Source of the DNA: Mxb001 sp046046455
GTDB taxonomy: Bacteria > Actinomycetota > Actinomycetes > S36-B12
Reading direction: 5' to 3'
DNA: 22,978 nucleotides
NCBI GenBank assembly: GCA_046046455.1
Contig: JBJOJS010000024.1
Location: 1-22,978, forward strand
The notes beneath the pieces are model-generated. The model searched no databases and was not told where the DNA came from. It was given only the letters and a program-made list of their open reading frames with translations. Shown piece after piece: positions 1 to 7,962 of this stretch; position 1 is the stretch's first letter; the number at the start of each line of letters is the position of its first letter. A program made the translations under genes and the position numbers.

Positions 1-153
1 CACGGAGATGCGCTCGGCGCTTCGCTGGAGATCAGCGGTGACCGCGTCATCGCGCGCCTGGACGACCCCGCGCGAGGCGTCGCACCGGGGCAGGCCATGG
101 CGATGTACGACGGCACGCGCGTGCTCGGCTCCGCGACCATCGTGCGCCGATGA
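1..153 (+). CDS. mnmA: tRNA-specific 2-thiouridylase MnmA, C-terminal fragment (cut by window start)
   Basis: Only the last 50 residues are present; the frame is open from base 1 to the TGA at 151-153. The stretch RGVAPGQAMAMYDG followed by RVLGSATI matches the C-terminal beta-barrel end of MnmA, where family members usually read APGQ.xVxYDGxxVLGGGxI. MnmA inserts sulfur at C2 of the wobble uridine of tRNAs for Lys, Glu and Gln, using a persulfide relay and ATP. The catalytic cysteines and PP-loop lie outside the window. The stop codon overlaps the ATG of the next gene (ATGA), so the two are probably co-transcribed. The neighbourhood mnmA, MetE-like, ligA is common in actinobacteria and supports the call. 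Identification rests on a short tail. Confidence 0.85.
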   Translation, partial: HGDALGASLEISGDRVIARLDDPARGVAPGQAMAMYDGTRVLGSATIVRR

Positions 154-1202
154 GCGACGTCGGCGTCATGCCAGCCGCCGCCACCGGGATCGGCAGCCTG
201 CCCGGCGTCGAGTCGCACGAGTGGTCGCGCACGATCGCCGGCGAGCTGCCAGACCTGCCGCACGTCCCCGAGCTTCCCGCGCGCGGGCCGGGAGCCGATC
301 TCATCGGACGCACGATGGCGCTGCTCGCCGAGGTCGCTCCGGACCTGGCTGTGGAGACCACGCCCGTCGGCTGGCGCTTCGCCGACGCCCCCGGACGCGT
401 CATGGCACGGGCACGCTCCTGGCTGGCCGAGGATCTCGACGGCATCGAGCAGGCCCTCGTGGGGCGGCGAGGTCCCCTCAAGGCGCAACTCGCCGGACCG
501 TGGACCCTCGCGGCATCGGTGGAGCTGCGGGGAGGGGAGCGGGCAGTGCGCGATCACGGCGCCAGCCGCGACATCGCCGAGGCACTGGCCGAGGCGGCTG
601 CTCGACATGTCGCGGAGATTCGCCGCAGGCTGCCCGACGCCCACGTGTGGCTCCAACTCGACGAGCCGTCTCTGCCGTCGGTGCTCGCGGGCGGCGTCAC
701 GACCGCCAGCGGCCTTGCGACGTACCGCGCTGTCGACCCTGCGCGTGCGCAGTCGCACCTGGGCTGGGTCATCGACGCGATCGCTTCGCAGGACGCGCTG
801 CCAGGAGTGCACTGCTGCCACCCGCGTGTGCCGGTCGACCTGCTGCGACGTGCGGGCGCACGCATGGTGTCCGTCGATCCGGCCGTCCTCGATGGCGCAG
901 AGGAGGAGCCACTGGGGGAGGCCCTCGAGGCGGGTGTGCACTTGCTGCTCGGCTACGCGCCACCGCTCGCCGTGGCCGTCTCCGGGCCGCAGGCACTCGC
1001 CGAGCGCATCGCGACCCGCGCACTGGATCAGTACTCGCGGTGGGGCATCCCGGCGGAGACCGCCAACGCCGGCGTGGCCTTCACGCCCGCGTGTGGTCTT
1101 GCCGGGGCCGACCCCGCGTGGGCACGGCTCGCCTATGCCGCACTCGGGATCGCCGGCAGGCTCGTGCGGGATGATGCACCGGTGGAGCAGGACCCGTCAT
1201 GA
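150..1202 (+). CDS. MetE C-terminal-domain-like protein (cobalamin-independent methionine synthase family, stand-alone)
   Basis: This 350-residue protein resembles the C-terminal catalytic barrel of cobalamin-independent methionine synthase (UROD/MetE-like superfamily) without the N-terminal half of true MetE, which is about 750 residues. The start motif TGIGSLPG is typical of these actinobacterial orphans (compare Rv3015c, beside ligA in M. tuberculosis). A potential zinc site is retained: H221 and C223 in VHCCHP and C315 in TPACGL correspond to the HxC and C-terminal Cys of MetE. It may therefore bind zinc and a thiol, but the methyl donor and acceptor are unknown and a methionine synthase role is not shown. 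The ATG at 150 overlaps the mnmA stop, and its TGA overlaps the ligA ATG at 1199. Translation is therefore probably coupled along the run. Confidence 0.8.
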   Translation: MSDVGVMPAAATGIGSLPGVESHEWSRTIAGELPDLPHVPELPARGPGADLIGRTMALLAEVAPDLAVETTPVGWRFADAPGRVMARARSWLAEDLDGIEQALVGRRGPLKAQLAGPWTLAASVELRGGERAVRDHGASRDIAEALAEAAARHVAEIRRRLPDAHVWLQLDEPSLPSVLAGGVTTASGLATYRAVDPARAQSHLGWVIDAIASQDALPGVHCCHPRVPVDLLRRAGARMVSVDPAVLDGAEEEPLGEALEAGVHLLLGYAPPLAVAVSGPQALAERIATRALDQYSRWGIPAETANAGVAFTPACGLAGADPAWARLAYAALGIAGRLVRDDAPVEQDPS

Positions 1203-3382
1203 GCGTCCCCGCCCGGGCACGCGACCGGTGGGGTGAACTCGTCGATGCCATCAACGAGGCCCGTGAGCGCTATTACCAGCACGATGCGCCCACGATCTCC
1301 GATGAGGAGTACGACACCCTCTATCGCGAGTTGGTCCAGCTGGAGGCCAAGCACCCTGAGCTCGCGTCCGGGGAGTCCCCGACCCAGACCGTCGGCGGCT
1401 CGCGCGCGGAGATGTTCGAGCCCGTCGAGCATCTCGTCCGCATGTACAGCCTCGACAATGCCTTCTCGCTCGACGAAGTGCAGGCCTGGGCTGCGCGCGT
1501 CGACAAGGGTGCAGGGGAGTCGCCCGCGCTGCTGTGCGAGCTCAAGGTCGATGGGCTCGCGGTCGACCTCGTGTACGTCGAGGGACGTCTGCGCACCGTG
1601 GCGACTCGCGGTGACGGCCGCGTGGGTGAGGACGTCACCTACAACGCGTCGTTCATCCCGGGCATACCGAAGGCGCTCACGGGCAAGCGTGTGCCCGCGC
1701 TTCTCGAGGTGCGCGGCGAGATCTACTTCCCCCTCGCGGAGTTCGAGCGCATCAACGCCGAGCAACTCGCCCTGGGCGGATCCCCCTTTGCCAATCCCCG
1801 CAACGCTGCGGCCGGCAGCCTGCGCCAGCGCATCGACCGCCGACAGGACGACCTGGCCGATGTCGAGTCCCGATCCCGTGGCACCGATCGCGAGACCGCC
1901 CGCCTGTCGCGGCTCCGTGACGAGCTCGCGCTGGCGACAGGCCGACTGCAGGCGCTGCGCCTCGTCGTCCACGGCATCGGGGCGCACGAGGGGGTGGACT
2001 TCACCACCCTGAGTGAGGCCTACGAGGTGCTCGCGAGCCTCGGCTTGCCGACGAGCGACCGCATTCGGCTCGTGCCCGACCTCGCGGGCGTCGAGGACTA
2101 CATCGCCTACTACGGCGACCATCGCCATGACGTCGAACACGAGATCGACGGCGTGGTCATCAAAGTCGACGATCTCGCGATCCAAGAGCGCCTGGGAGCC
2201 ACCTCGCGGGCGCCGCGCTGGGCCATCGCCTACAAGTACCCGCCCGAGGTCGTGCGCACCCGCCTGCTCGACATCCAGGTCAACGTCGGGCGCACGGGAC
2301 GCGTCACGCCCTTCGCGATGATGGAGCCGGCGCGGGTCGCAGGCTCGACCGTGTCGATGGCGACGTTGCACAACGCCCAGGAGGTCGCGCGCAAGGGTGT
2401 GCTCATCGGAGACATGGTCTTCCTGCGCAAGGCCGGCGACGTCATCCCCGAGGTGCTCGGCCCTGTCGTCGAGCTGCGCGATGGCAGCGAGCGCGAGTTC
2501 GTCATGCCCACGACGTGCCCGGAGTGCGGGAGCGCGCTCGCGCCCGAGAAGGAGGGCGACGTCGATATCCGCTGCCCCAACACGCGCTCGTGCCCGGCGC
2601 AGATGCGCGAGCGGCTCTTCCACGTCGCATCTCGCGGCGCCATGGACATCGAGGGTCTCGGCTACAAGGCGGCGGTCGCCCTCCTGGACTGCGGGCTCGT
2701 GCAGGACGAGGGGGATCTCTTCGCGCTGACGGCCGACGACCTCCTGCGCTGCCCCTTCTTCACGCGCGAGCCCGGTAGGGGCGAGGAGGGGCCGCAGCTC
2801 ACCGAGAACGCCAAGGGCATGCTCGCGCAGATCCAGGTTGCCAAGGACCGTCCGCTGTGGCGCGCGCTCGTCGCCCTGTCGATCCGCCACGTCGGGCCGA
2901 CGGCCGCGCAGGCGCTGGCGCGCGACCTGGGGAGCATCGACGCGATCGCCGAGGCCGACCCTGAGCGGCTCGCCGAGGTCGAGGGGGTAGGCGGTGTCAT
3001 CGCTGATGCCCTCACCGAGTGGTTTGCCGAGCCCTGGCACCGCGAGGTTGTCGACAAGTGGCGCGCGGCAGGAGTCCGCCTCGCAGAGGAGCGCTCGGAC
3101 ACAGGTCCCGGGATCCTCGACGGCGTCACCGTCGTCATCACCGGCTCGCTCGAAGGATTCACGCGCGACGAGGCGACCGCAGCCGTCCAGGAGCGCGGCG
3201 GCAAGGTCTCCGGATCGGTCTCCAAGAAGACCGACTTCCTTGTGGCGGCGGGGGAGTCGACCTCGTCGAAGTACGAGAAGGCCGTCGCGCTCGGAGTGCC
3301 GATTCTTGGCGTGGAAGGCTTCCGCGCGCTACTCGACAGCGGTGCGGATGCGGCCCGCGCGATGGCCTCGTCGGGGGAGTGA
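1199..3382 (+). CDS. ligA: NAD+-dependent DNA ligase LigA
   Basis: LigA seals nicks between Okazaki fragments and in repair, using NAD+ to adenylate a lysine. The order is: an Ia domain (about 10-65, with the YYQHDAPTISDEEYD motif), the nucleotidyltransferase domain with K116 in LKVDGLA and the later DGVVIKVD motif, an OB fold (about 375-435), a Cys4 zinc finger (C440, C443, C459, C465), a helix-hairpin-helix domain (about 470-635), and a C-terminal BRCT domain (about 645-720). At 727 residues it is longer than E. coli LigA (671). Most of the excess is a polar, charged insertion at about residues 211-251, where most LigAs carry only some 10 residues between GSLRQ and the next strand. The ATG overlaps the preceding stop. 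A 23-nt gap to gatC contains a gatC promoter. Confidence 0.97.
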   Translation: MSVPARARDRWGELVDAINEARERYYQHDAPTISDEEYDTLYRELVQLEAKHPELASGESPTQTVGGSRAEMFEPVEHLVRMYSLDNAFSLDEVQAWAARVDKGAGESPALLCELKVDGLAVDLVYVEGRLRTVATRGDGRVGEDVTYNASFIPGIPKALTGKRVPALLEVRGEIYFPLAEFERINAEQLALGGSPFANPRNAAAGSLRQRIDRRQDDLADVESRSRGTDRETARLSRLRDELALATGRLQALRLVVHGIGAHEGVDFTTLSEAYEVLASLGLPTSDRIRLVPDLAGVEDYIAYYGDHRHDVEHEIDGVVIKVDDLAIQERLGATSRAPRWAIAYKYPPEVVRTRLLDIQVNVGRTGRVTPFAMMEPARVAGSTVSMATLHNAQEVARKGVLIGDMVFLRKAGDVIPEVLGPVVELRDGSEREFVMPTTCPECGSALAPEKEGDVDIRCPNTRSCPAQMRERLFHVASRGAMDIEGLGYKAAVALLDCGLVQDEGDLFALTADDLLRCPFFTREPGRGEEGPQLTENAKGMLAQIQVAKDRPLWRALVALSIRHVGPTAAQALARDLGSIDAIAEADPERLAEVEGVGGVIADALTEWFAEPWHREVVDKWRAAGVRLAEERSDTGPGILDGVTVVITGSLEGFTRDEATAAVQERGGKVSGSVSKKTDFLVAAGESTSSKYEKAVALGVPILGVEGFRALLDSGADAARAMASSGE

Positions 3383-3392
3383 CCCCGGTCCC

Positions 3393-3398
3393 TAGACT
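3393..3398 (+). promoter_or_regulatory. Predicted -10 element (TAGACT) for gatC, leaderless
   Basis: TAGACT fits the actinobacterial TANNNT -10 consensus and ends 7 nt before the gatC ATG. Transcription would begin at or next to the A of the start codon, giving an mRNA without a 5' untranslated region. No Shine-Dalgarno sequence is visible before this ATG, which agrees with leaderless initiation. No clear -35 is seen. Confidence 0.55.
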
Positions 3399-3405
3399 GG
3401 CCCCC

Positions 3406-3705
3406 ATGTCCGCGATCACCCGCGCGGAGGTCGCGCACCTCGCCCGCCTCGCACGCCTCGACCTCGCCGAGGACGAACTCGACCACTACGCCGAGCAGCT
3501 CGACGTCATCCTCACGTCGGTCGCCCGGGTCTCCGAGGTGGCCGCCGACGACATCCCTCCCACCTCCCATCCGGTGCCCCTGGTCAATGTCACGCGCCCC
3601 GATGTCGCGCGTCCGGGGCTGACCCGCGATGAGGCCCTTGCCGCCGCGCCCGCGGTAGAGGACGAGCGCTTCCGCGTCCCGCGTATCCTCGAGGAGCAGG
3701 AGTGA
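3406..3705 (+). CDS. gatC: Asp-tRNA(Asn)/Glu-tRNA(Gln) amidotransferase subunit C
   Basis: This is a 99-residue protein, the usual GatC length. The N-terminus reads MSAITRAEVAHLARLARLDL followed by an acidic helix and a DIPPTSHP motif, all typical of GatC, which wraps around GatA and stabilises the GatCAB complex. The complex converts Glu-tRNA(Gln) and Asp-tRNA(Asn) into their amide forms in organisms lacking GlnRS or AsnRS. I chose the ATG at 3406 because homology begins there and a -10 hexamer sits 7 nt upstream. Its TGA overlaps the GTG of gatA, so gatC, gatA and gatB form one translationally coupled unit. Confidence 0.96.
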   Translation: MSAITRAEVAHLARLARLDLAEDELDHYAEQLDVILTSVARVSEVAADDIPPTSHPVPLVNVTRPDVARPGLTRDEALAAAPAVEDERFRVPRILEEQE

Positions 3706-5210
3706 GCACCCCCCTGGAGCGCGACCTCATCCGTCAGAGTGCGGCCACTCTCGCCGCAGCCATCGCCGAGGGCGAGGTGAGTGCGCGCGAGGTGACGCAG
3801 GCTCACCTCGATCGCATCGGCGAGGTCGACGAGCGGGTCCACGCCTTCCTCCATGTCGATGCGGACGGCGCCCTCGCCACCGCGGATGCCGTCGATGCTC
3901 AGCGGGCATCCGGTGAGCGGCTCGGACCGCTCGCGGGAGTGCCACTCGCACTCAAGGACATCCTCGCGATGAAGGGCGTGCCGACCACCTGTGGCTCGCG
4001 CATCCTCGAGGGCTGGCGTCCGCCGTACGACGCCACCGTCGTCGAGCGACTGCGCGCGGCAGGCATTCCCATCCTGGGCAAGACCAACATGGACGAGTTC
4101 GCGATGGGCTCCTCGACGGAGCACTCGGCGTACGGTCCCACGCGCAATCCCTGGGATCTCGACCGCATCCCTGGCGGCTCCGGCGGCGGATCGGCTGCTG
4201 CAGTGGCGGCGTTCGAAGCGCCTCTGGCCATCGGCACCGACACGGGCGGATCCATTCGTCAGCCGGCCGCCGTCACCGGCACCGTCGGCGTCAAGCCGAC
4301 GTACGGCGGCGTCTCGCGCTACGGCATCGTCGCCCTCGCGTCGAGCCTGGACCAGGCGGGTCCATGCGCACGCACCGTCATGGACACCGCCTTGCTCCAC
4401 GCCGCCATCGGCGGGCACGACCCCCGTGACTCCACGTCGATCCCCGACGCCATGCCCGATGTCGTCGCCGCTGCGGCGCGCGCCGACGTGCGTGGCATGC
4501 GCATCGGACTCGTGCGCGAGTTGACCGGCGAGGGTTACCAGGCGGGGGTGGAGCAGCGCTTCCGCGAGGCCGTCGAGATCCTCGAGCACCTCGGCGCCGA
4601 AGTCGTCGAGGTCTCGTGCCCCCACTTCGAATACGCGCTCGGTGCCTACTACCTCATCCTCCCGAGCGAGTGCTCCTCCAATCTCGCTCGCTTCGATGGC
4701 ATGCGCTACGGCCTGCGTGTGGGCGACGACGGCAACCGTTCCGTCGAGGAAGTCATGTCGCTCACGCGCGAGGCGGGCTTCGGCTCGGAGGTGAAGCGAC
4801 GCATCATGCTCGGCACCTACGCATTGTCCAGTGGCTACTACGACGCCTACTACGGCCAGGCGCAGAAGGTCCGCACCCTGATCCAGCGCGACTTCGATGC
4901 GGCCTTCGCGCAGTGCGACGTACTCGTGTCGCCCACCGCGCCCACGACGGCCTTCCGCATCGGGGAGAAGGTCGACGACCCGCTGGCGATGTACCTCAAC
5001 GACGTCGCGACGATTCCCGTCAACATGGCGGGCAACTGCGCGATGTCACTGCCCGTCGGCCTCGCACCTGAGGATTCCCTCCCGGTCGGTCTGCAGGTGA
5101 TGGCACCGGCCATGGCCGATGACCGTCTCTACCTCGTCGGTGTCGCACTCGAGGGAGCGCTGCTCGACCGATGGGGCCACCTGCTCGTCGAGGAGGTGCC
5201 GTCGCTGTGA
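3702..5210 (+). CDS. gatA: Asp-tRNA(Asn)/Glu-tRNA(Gln) amidotransferase subunit A
   Basis: A 502-residue amidase-signature protein. GatA hydrolyses glutamine and passes the ammonia through a channel to GatB. The amidase triad is complete: K85 in ALKDIL, cis-Ser S160 in GGSGGGSAAA and nucleophile S184 in GTDTGGSIRQPA. The spacings match those of structurally characterised GatA. The KPTYGGVSRYG motif, with its tyrosine and arginine, is also present. The GTG start at 3702 overlaps the gatC TGA and has a purine-rich GGAGCAGGA just upstream. The stop overlaps the gatB GTG start by 3 nt. Nothing is atypical. Confidence 0.97.
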   Translation: MSTPLERDLIRQSAATLAAAIAEGEVSAREVTQAHLDRIGEVDERVHAFLHVDADGALATADAVDAQRASGERLGPLAGVPLALKDILAMKGVPTTCGSRILEGWRPPYDATVVERLRAAGIPILGKTNMDEFAMGSSTEHSAYGPTRNPWDLDRIPGGSGGGSAAAVAAFEAPLAIGTDTGGSIRQPAAVTGTVGVKPTYGGVSRYGIVALASSLDQAGPCARTVMDTALLHAAIGGHDPRDSTSIPDAMPDVVAAAARADVRGMRIGLVRELTGEGYQAGVEQRFREAVEILEHLGAEVVEVSCPHFEYALGAYYLILPSECSSNLARFDGMRYGLRVGDDGNRSVEEVMSLTREAGFGSEVKRRIMLGTYALSSGYYDAYYGQAQKVRTLIQRDFDAAFAQCDVLVSPTAPTTAFRIGEKVDDPLAMYLNDVATIPVNMAGNCAMSLPVGLAPEDSLPVGLQVMAPAMADDRLYLVGVALEGALLDRWGHLLVEEVPSL

Positions 5211-6718
5211 GCACGCCCGTTCCCTTCGCCGACGCTGTCGCGGAGTTCGAGCCGGTCATCGGCATGGAGGTCCACGTCGAGCTCGGCACCGAGTCCAAGA
5301 TCTTCTGCGGCTGCCCCACGGCCTTCGGTGCGCCGCCCAACACGCAGGTGTGCCCGGTGTGCCTGGGCCTGCCCGGATCGATGCCGGTAATGAACGCCAT
5401 GGCGATCGAGTCCACGATCCGCATCGGCCTCGCGCTCAATTGCTCCATCGCCGAGTGGTGCCGGATGGCGCGCAAGAACTACTTCTACCCCGACATGCCC
5501 AAGGACTACCAGGTGAGCCAGTACGACGAGCCCCTGTGCGTCGACGGCTACCTCGATGTCACCGTGCCCACCGACGACGGTCCGATGGTCGTGCGTGTCG
5601 GCATCGAGCGCGTCCACCTCGAGGAGGACACCGGCAAGCTCACCCACGCCGGTGGAGCGACCGGGCGCATCCACGGCGCTGACTACTCACTCGTCGACTA
5701 CAACCGCGCCGGTATCCCGCTGGTGGAGATCGTCACCAAGCCGGTGACGGGCACGGGTGCTCTTGCTCCCGAGGTCGCGCGCGCCTATGTCACCGAACTG
5801 CGCGACATCATGCGCGGGCTCGGTGTCTCCGACGTCAAGATGGAGGAGGGGTCGCTGCGCTGCGACGCCAACGTCTCCCTCAACCGCCCCGGTGACGAGT
5901 GGGGCACGCGCTCGGAGACCAAGAACGTCAACTCCCTGCGGTCGGTGGAGCGCGCCGTGCGCTCGGAGATCGAGCGCCAGGCGGGTGTGCTGTCGTCGGG
6001 CGGACGCGTGGTGCAGGAGACCCGCCACTTCCACGAGGACACCGGCGTGACGACCCCCGGCCGCTCCAAGGAGCACGCCGAGGACTACCGCTACTTCCCG
6101 GAGCCCGACCTCGTGCCCATCGCGCCTGCGCGCGAATGGGTCGAGGAACTGCGCGCCGGGCTGCCCGAGCAGCCGTCGGTGCGCCGTGCCCGGCTCGCCG
6201 TGCAGTGGGGCGTCGGAGATTTCGAGATGGCGACGCTCGTCAACGCCGGCGTCCTTGACCTCGTCGAGGAGACCGTCGCTGCCGGGGTCGCTCCCGACGC
6301 TGCCCGCAAGTGGTGGGCGGGTGAGTTCACCCGCATCGCCAACGAGACGGGGGTTGAGCCGTCCGCGCTCGCTGTGACGCCCGCCGATATTGGCCGCGTC
6401 GAAGAGCTCATTGCATCCGGGGCCCTCAACGACAAGTTGGCCCGCCAGGTCTTCGAGGGCGTCATCTCGGGTGAGGGCACGCCGGATGAGGTCGTCGCCG
6501 CCCGCGGGCTGGCTGTCGTCTCGGACGACGGCGCGCTGCTGACCGCTATCGACGAGGCCCTTGCCGCGCAGCCGGATGTCGCGGAGAAGATCCGCAGTGG
6601 CAAGGTGCAGGCCGCGGGTGCCATCGTCGGTGCGGTGATGAAGGCAACGCGCGGCCAGGCCGATGCGGCCAAGGTGCGGGAGCTTCTGCTCGAGCGCCTC
6701 GGCGTCAGCGACAGCTGA
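5207..6718 (+). CDS. gatB: Asp-tRNA(Asn)/Glu-tRNA(Gln) amidotransferase subunit B
   Basis: A 503-residue GatB that phosphorylates the misacylated tRNA carboxylate and amidates it with ammonia from GatA. The N-terminal EPVIGMEVHVEL motif is followed by a four-cysteine zinc site (C34, C36, C49, C52: CGC then CPVC). Next come the cradle domain, with DYNRAGIPLVEIVT and METGSLRCDAN-like sequence (here MEEGSLRCDANVSLN), and a C-terminal YqeY-like tRNA-binding domain from about residue 400. I chose GTG at 5207 because it overlaps the gatA stop and homology begins immediately after; an upstream in-frame ATG at 5171 would lie inside gatA. The last residues, GVSDS and the stop codon, are encoded inside the first of three hairpin repeats, so the transcript folds right at the end of the reading frame. 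Confidence 0.97.
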   Translation: MSTPVPFADAVAEFEPVIGMEVHVELGTESKIFCGCPTAFGAPPNTQVCPVCLGLPGSMPVMNAMAIESTIRIGLALNCSIAEWCRMARKNYFYPDMPKDYQVSQYDEPLCVDGYLDVTVPTDDGPMVVRVGIERVHLEEDTGKLTHAGGATGRIHGADYSLVDYNRAGIPLVEIVTKPVTGTGALAPEVARAYVTELRDIMRGLGVSDVKMEEGSLRCDANVSLNRPGDEWGTRSETKNVNSLRSVERAVRSEIERQAGVLSSGGRVVQETRHFHEDTGVTTPGRSKEHAEDYRYFPEPDLVPIAPAREWVEELRAGLPEQPSVRRARLAVQWGVGDFEMATLVNAGVLDLVEETVAAGVAPDAARKWWAGEFTRIANETGVEPSALAVTPADIGRVEELIASGALNDKLARQVFEGVISGEGTPDEVVAARGLAVVSDDGALLTAIDEALAAQPDVAEKIRSGKVQAAGAIVGAVMKATRGQADAAKVRELLLERLGVSDS

Positions 6719-6783
6719 CGCGCATCAGGGGTGCGTCAGCGACAGCTGACGCGCGTCAATCCCTGCGTCAGCGACAGCTGACG
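6702..6783. repeat. Three tandem copies of a 19-bp palindromic (hairpin) repeat overlapping the gatB stop
   Basis: GCGTCAGCGACAGCTGACG occurs exactly at 6702-6720, 6733-6751 and 6765-6783, with periods of 31 and 32 bp. With the next base, copies 1 and 2 form a perfect 8-bp stem (GCGTCAGC / GCTGACGC) closing a GACA loop; copy 3 has 7 bp. The first copy contains the gatB stop (TGA 6716-6718). The array fills the gap between gatB (+) and a - strand gene ending at 6804. It may stop or stall transcription from both sides, but no T-tract follows any copy, so a simple intrinsic terminator is not shown. Confidence 0.9.
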
Positions 6784-6803
6784 ACGTTCAGTCTCCAGGT
6801 CGA

Positions 6804-7895
6804 CTAGGCGCCAAGGCGCAGGACGACGATCCGGTCGTCTTCAGGGCGGGGTTCGCCGCGACCGTCGGTGTTGGACGTCATGAGCCACAGGGTGCCGTCG
6901 GACATGGCCTCGATCGTGCGCAGACGCCCGAGGTCGCCGAGATCGAGCGCGACGGGCTCGGCGGCGCGGTCGCCCACGAGCGGCACCTGCCAGAGCACCT
7001 CGCCCCGCAGGGAAGCGACGTAGGCGATGTCATCGACGATAGCGAGACCACTAGGCGAGGCGAGTGACGTCGGTGACCACTGGGCCTGCGGATCGACGTA
7101 GCCATCGGGCAGGTCGACACCCTCGCTCGGAGCCGTGCCCTCGACGATCGGCCAGCCGTAGTTGCCTCCTGCGCGGATGAGGTTGAGCTCGTCGGCGTCC
7201 TTCTCCCCGAACTCCGTCGCCCAGAGGCGTCCCTCGGAGTCGAATGCCAGGCCCTGCACATTGCGGTGACCGAGACTCCACACGGGTGAGCCGGGGAAGG
7301 GGTTGTCCTCGGGCACTGCGCCCTCGGGATCGATGCGCAGGATCTTGCCGGCAAGCGAGGTCGGGTCCTGGGCGAGCGCGTCTTCGCGGATATCGCCGGT
7401 GGCGACGTAGAGCATGCCGTCTGGGCCGAAGGTGAGGCGACCGCCATTGTGCGTTTCCGCCTTGGGGATACCCGAGAGGACCGGCTCGCGGGGAGCCGAG
7501 GGATTGTCCAGCGGCACGCGGACGACGCGGTTGTCCGACGCCGTGGTCACGTAGGCGTAGAGCCAGGTGTCGGTGGGGTCGATGGCGAGACCCATGAGTC
7601 CGCCCTCGCCGCTCGCCGCCGTCTCGGTCAGACGAGTGAACTCCGTAACCGCACCGTCTACTGACACCCGGACGATGCGACCGGTGTCGCGCTCGCTGAC
7701 AAGGGCGGTGCCGTCGGCGAGACGAGCGAGCCCCCAAGGCGTCACGAGGCCCGTGGCCTGGTCCGAGGCGACGGCCACGGTGGGCGCCTGTGACGAGGGA
7801 GTTGCGGGCACGGGAGCGGCCACCGGGCCACCCGACCCGCAGGCGGCGAGCGCGAGGGACGCGAGAGCGAGGGTTCCGATAACGAGGAGGCGCAT
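6804..7895 (-). CDS. PQQ-dependent aldose dehydrogenase-type lipoprotein (glucose/sorbosone dehydrogenase family)
   Basis: A 363-residue predicted lipoprotein. The hydrophobic start ends in a lipobox LAAC at C19, followed by a Pro/Ala/Ser-rich linker, so the protein should be anchored outside the membrane. The rest is a six-bladed propeller of the soluble glucose dehydrogenase/YliI class. H149 in ETHNGGRLTFGPDG is the expected catalytic base, followed by LYVATGD; GHRNVQGLAFDSEGRLWATEFG and ELNLIRAGGNYGWP are family hallmarks. Such enzymes oxidise aldoses to lactones with PQQ; whether this host makes PQQ cannot be seen. I chose the ATG at 7895, and not the upstream extension to 8018, because the signal peptide begins there and a CATAGT hexamer lies 6 nt before it. 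The gene is convergent with gatB. Confidence 0.85.
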   Translation of the reverse strand: MRLLVIGTLALASLALAACGSGGPVAAPVPATPSSQAPTVAVASDQATGLVTPWGLARLADGTALVSERDTGRIVRVSVDGAVTEFTRLTETAASGEGGLMGLAIDPTDTWLYAYVTTASDNRVVRVPLDNPSAPREPVLSGIPKAETHNGGRLTFGPDGMLYVATGDIREDALAQDPTSLAGKILRIDPEGAVPEDNPFPGSPVWSLGHRNVQGLAFDSEGRLWATEFGEKDADELNLIRAGGNYGWPIVEGTAPSEGVDLPDGYVDPQAQWSPTSLASPSGLAIVDDIAYVASLRGEVLWQVPLVGDRAAEPVALDLGDLGRLRTIEAMSDGTLWLMTSNTDGRGEPRPEDDRIVVLRLGA

Positions 7896-7901
7896 CCTTC
7901 C

Positions 7902-7907
7902 ACTATG
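7902..7907 (-). promoter_or_regulatory. Predicted -10 element (CATAGT) of the PQQ-type dehydrogenase gene
   Basis: On the - strand CATAGT stands 6 nt before the ATG at 7895, matching the spacing of the other leaderless promoters in the window. The intervening GGAAGG could also act as a ribosome site if transcription starts earlier. Confidence 0.4.
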
Positions 7908-7962
7908 CGATGACCGCCGGGGTGGCGCGACCTGGAGGCCGCGGCTGTGGTGGGCTTGCGTC

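Noticed and set aside
1133..3040. Long open frame of 635 codons on the - strand opposite ligA
   Set aside because: It mirrors ligA codon by codon in GC-rich DNA, has no recognisable motif and no start signal, and ligA is unmistakable on the + strand. Similar antisense frames opposite gatA (3486-4625) and FAH/DUF2510 (10978-12387) were dropped for the same reason.
6702..6783. Short CRISPR-like array (three identical 19-mers)
   Set aside because: The spacers are 12-13 nt and similar to one another, the repeats are full palindromes, no cas gene is near, and the first copy is part of gatB.
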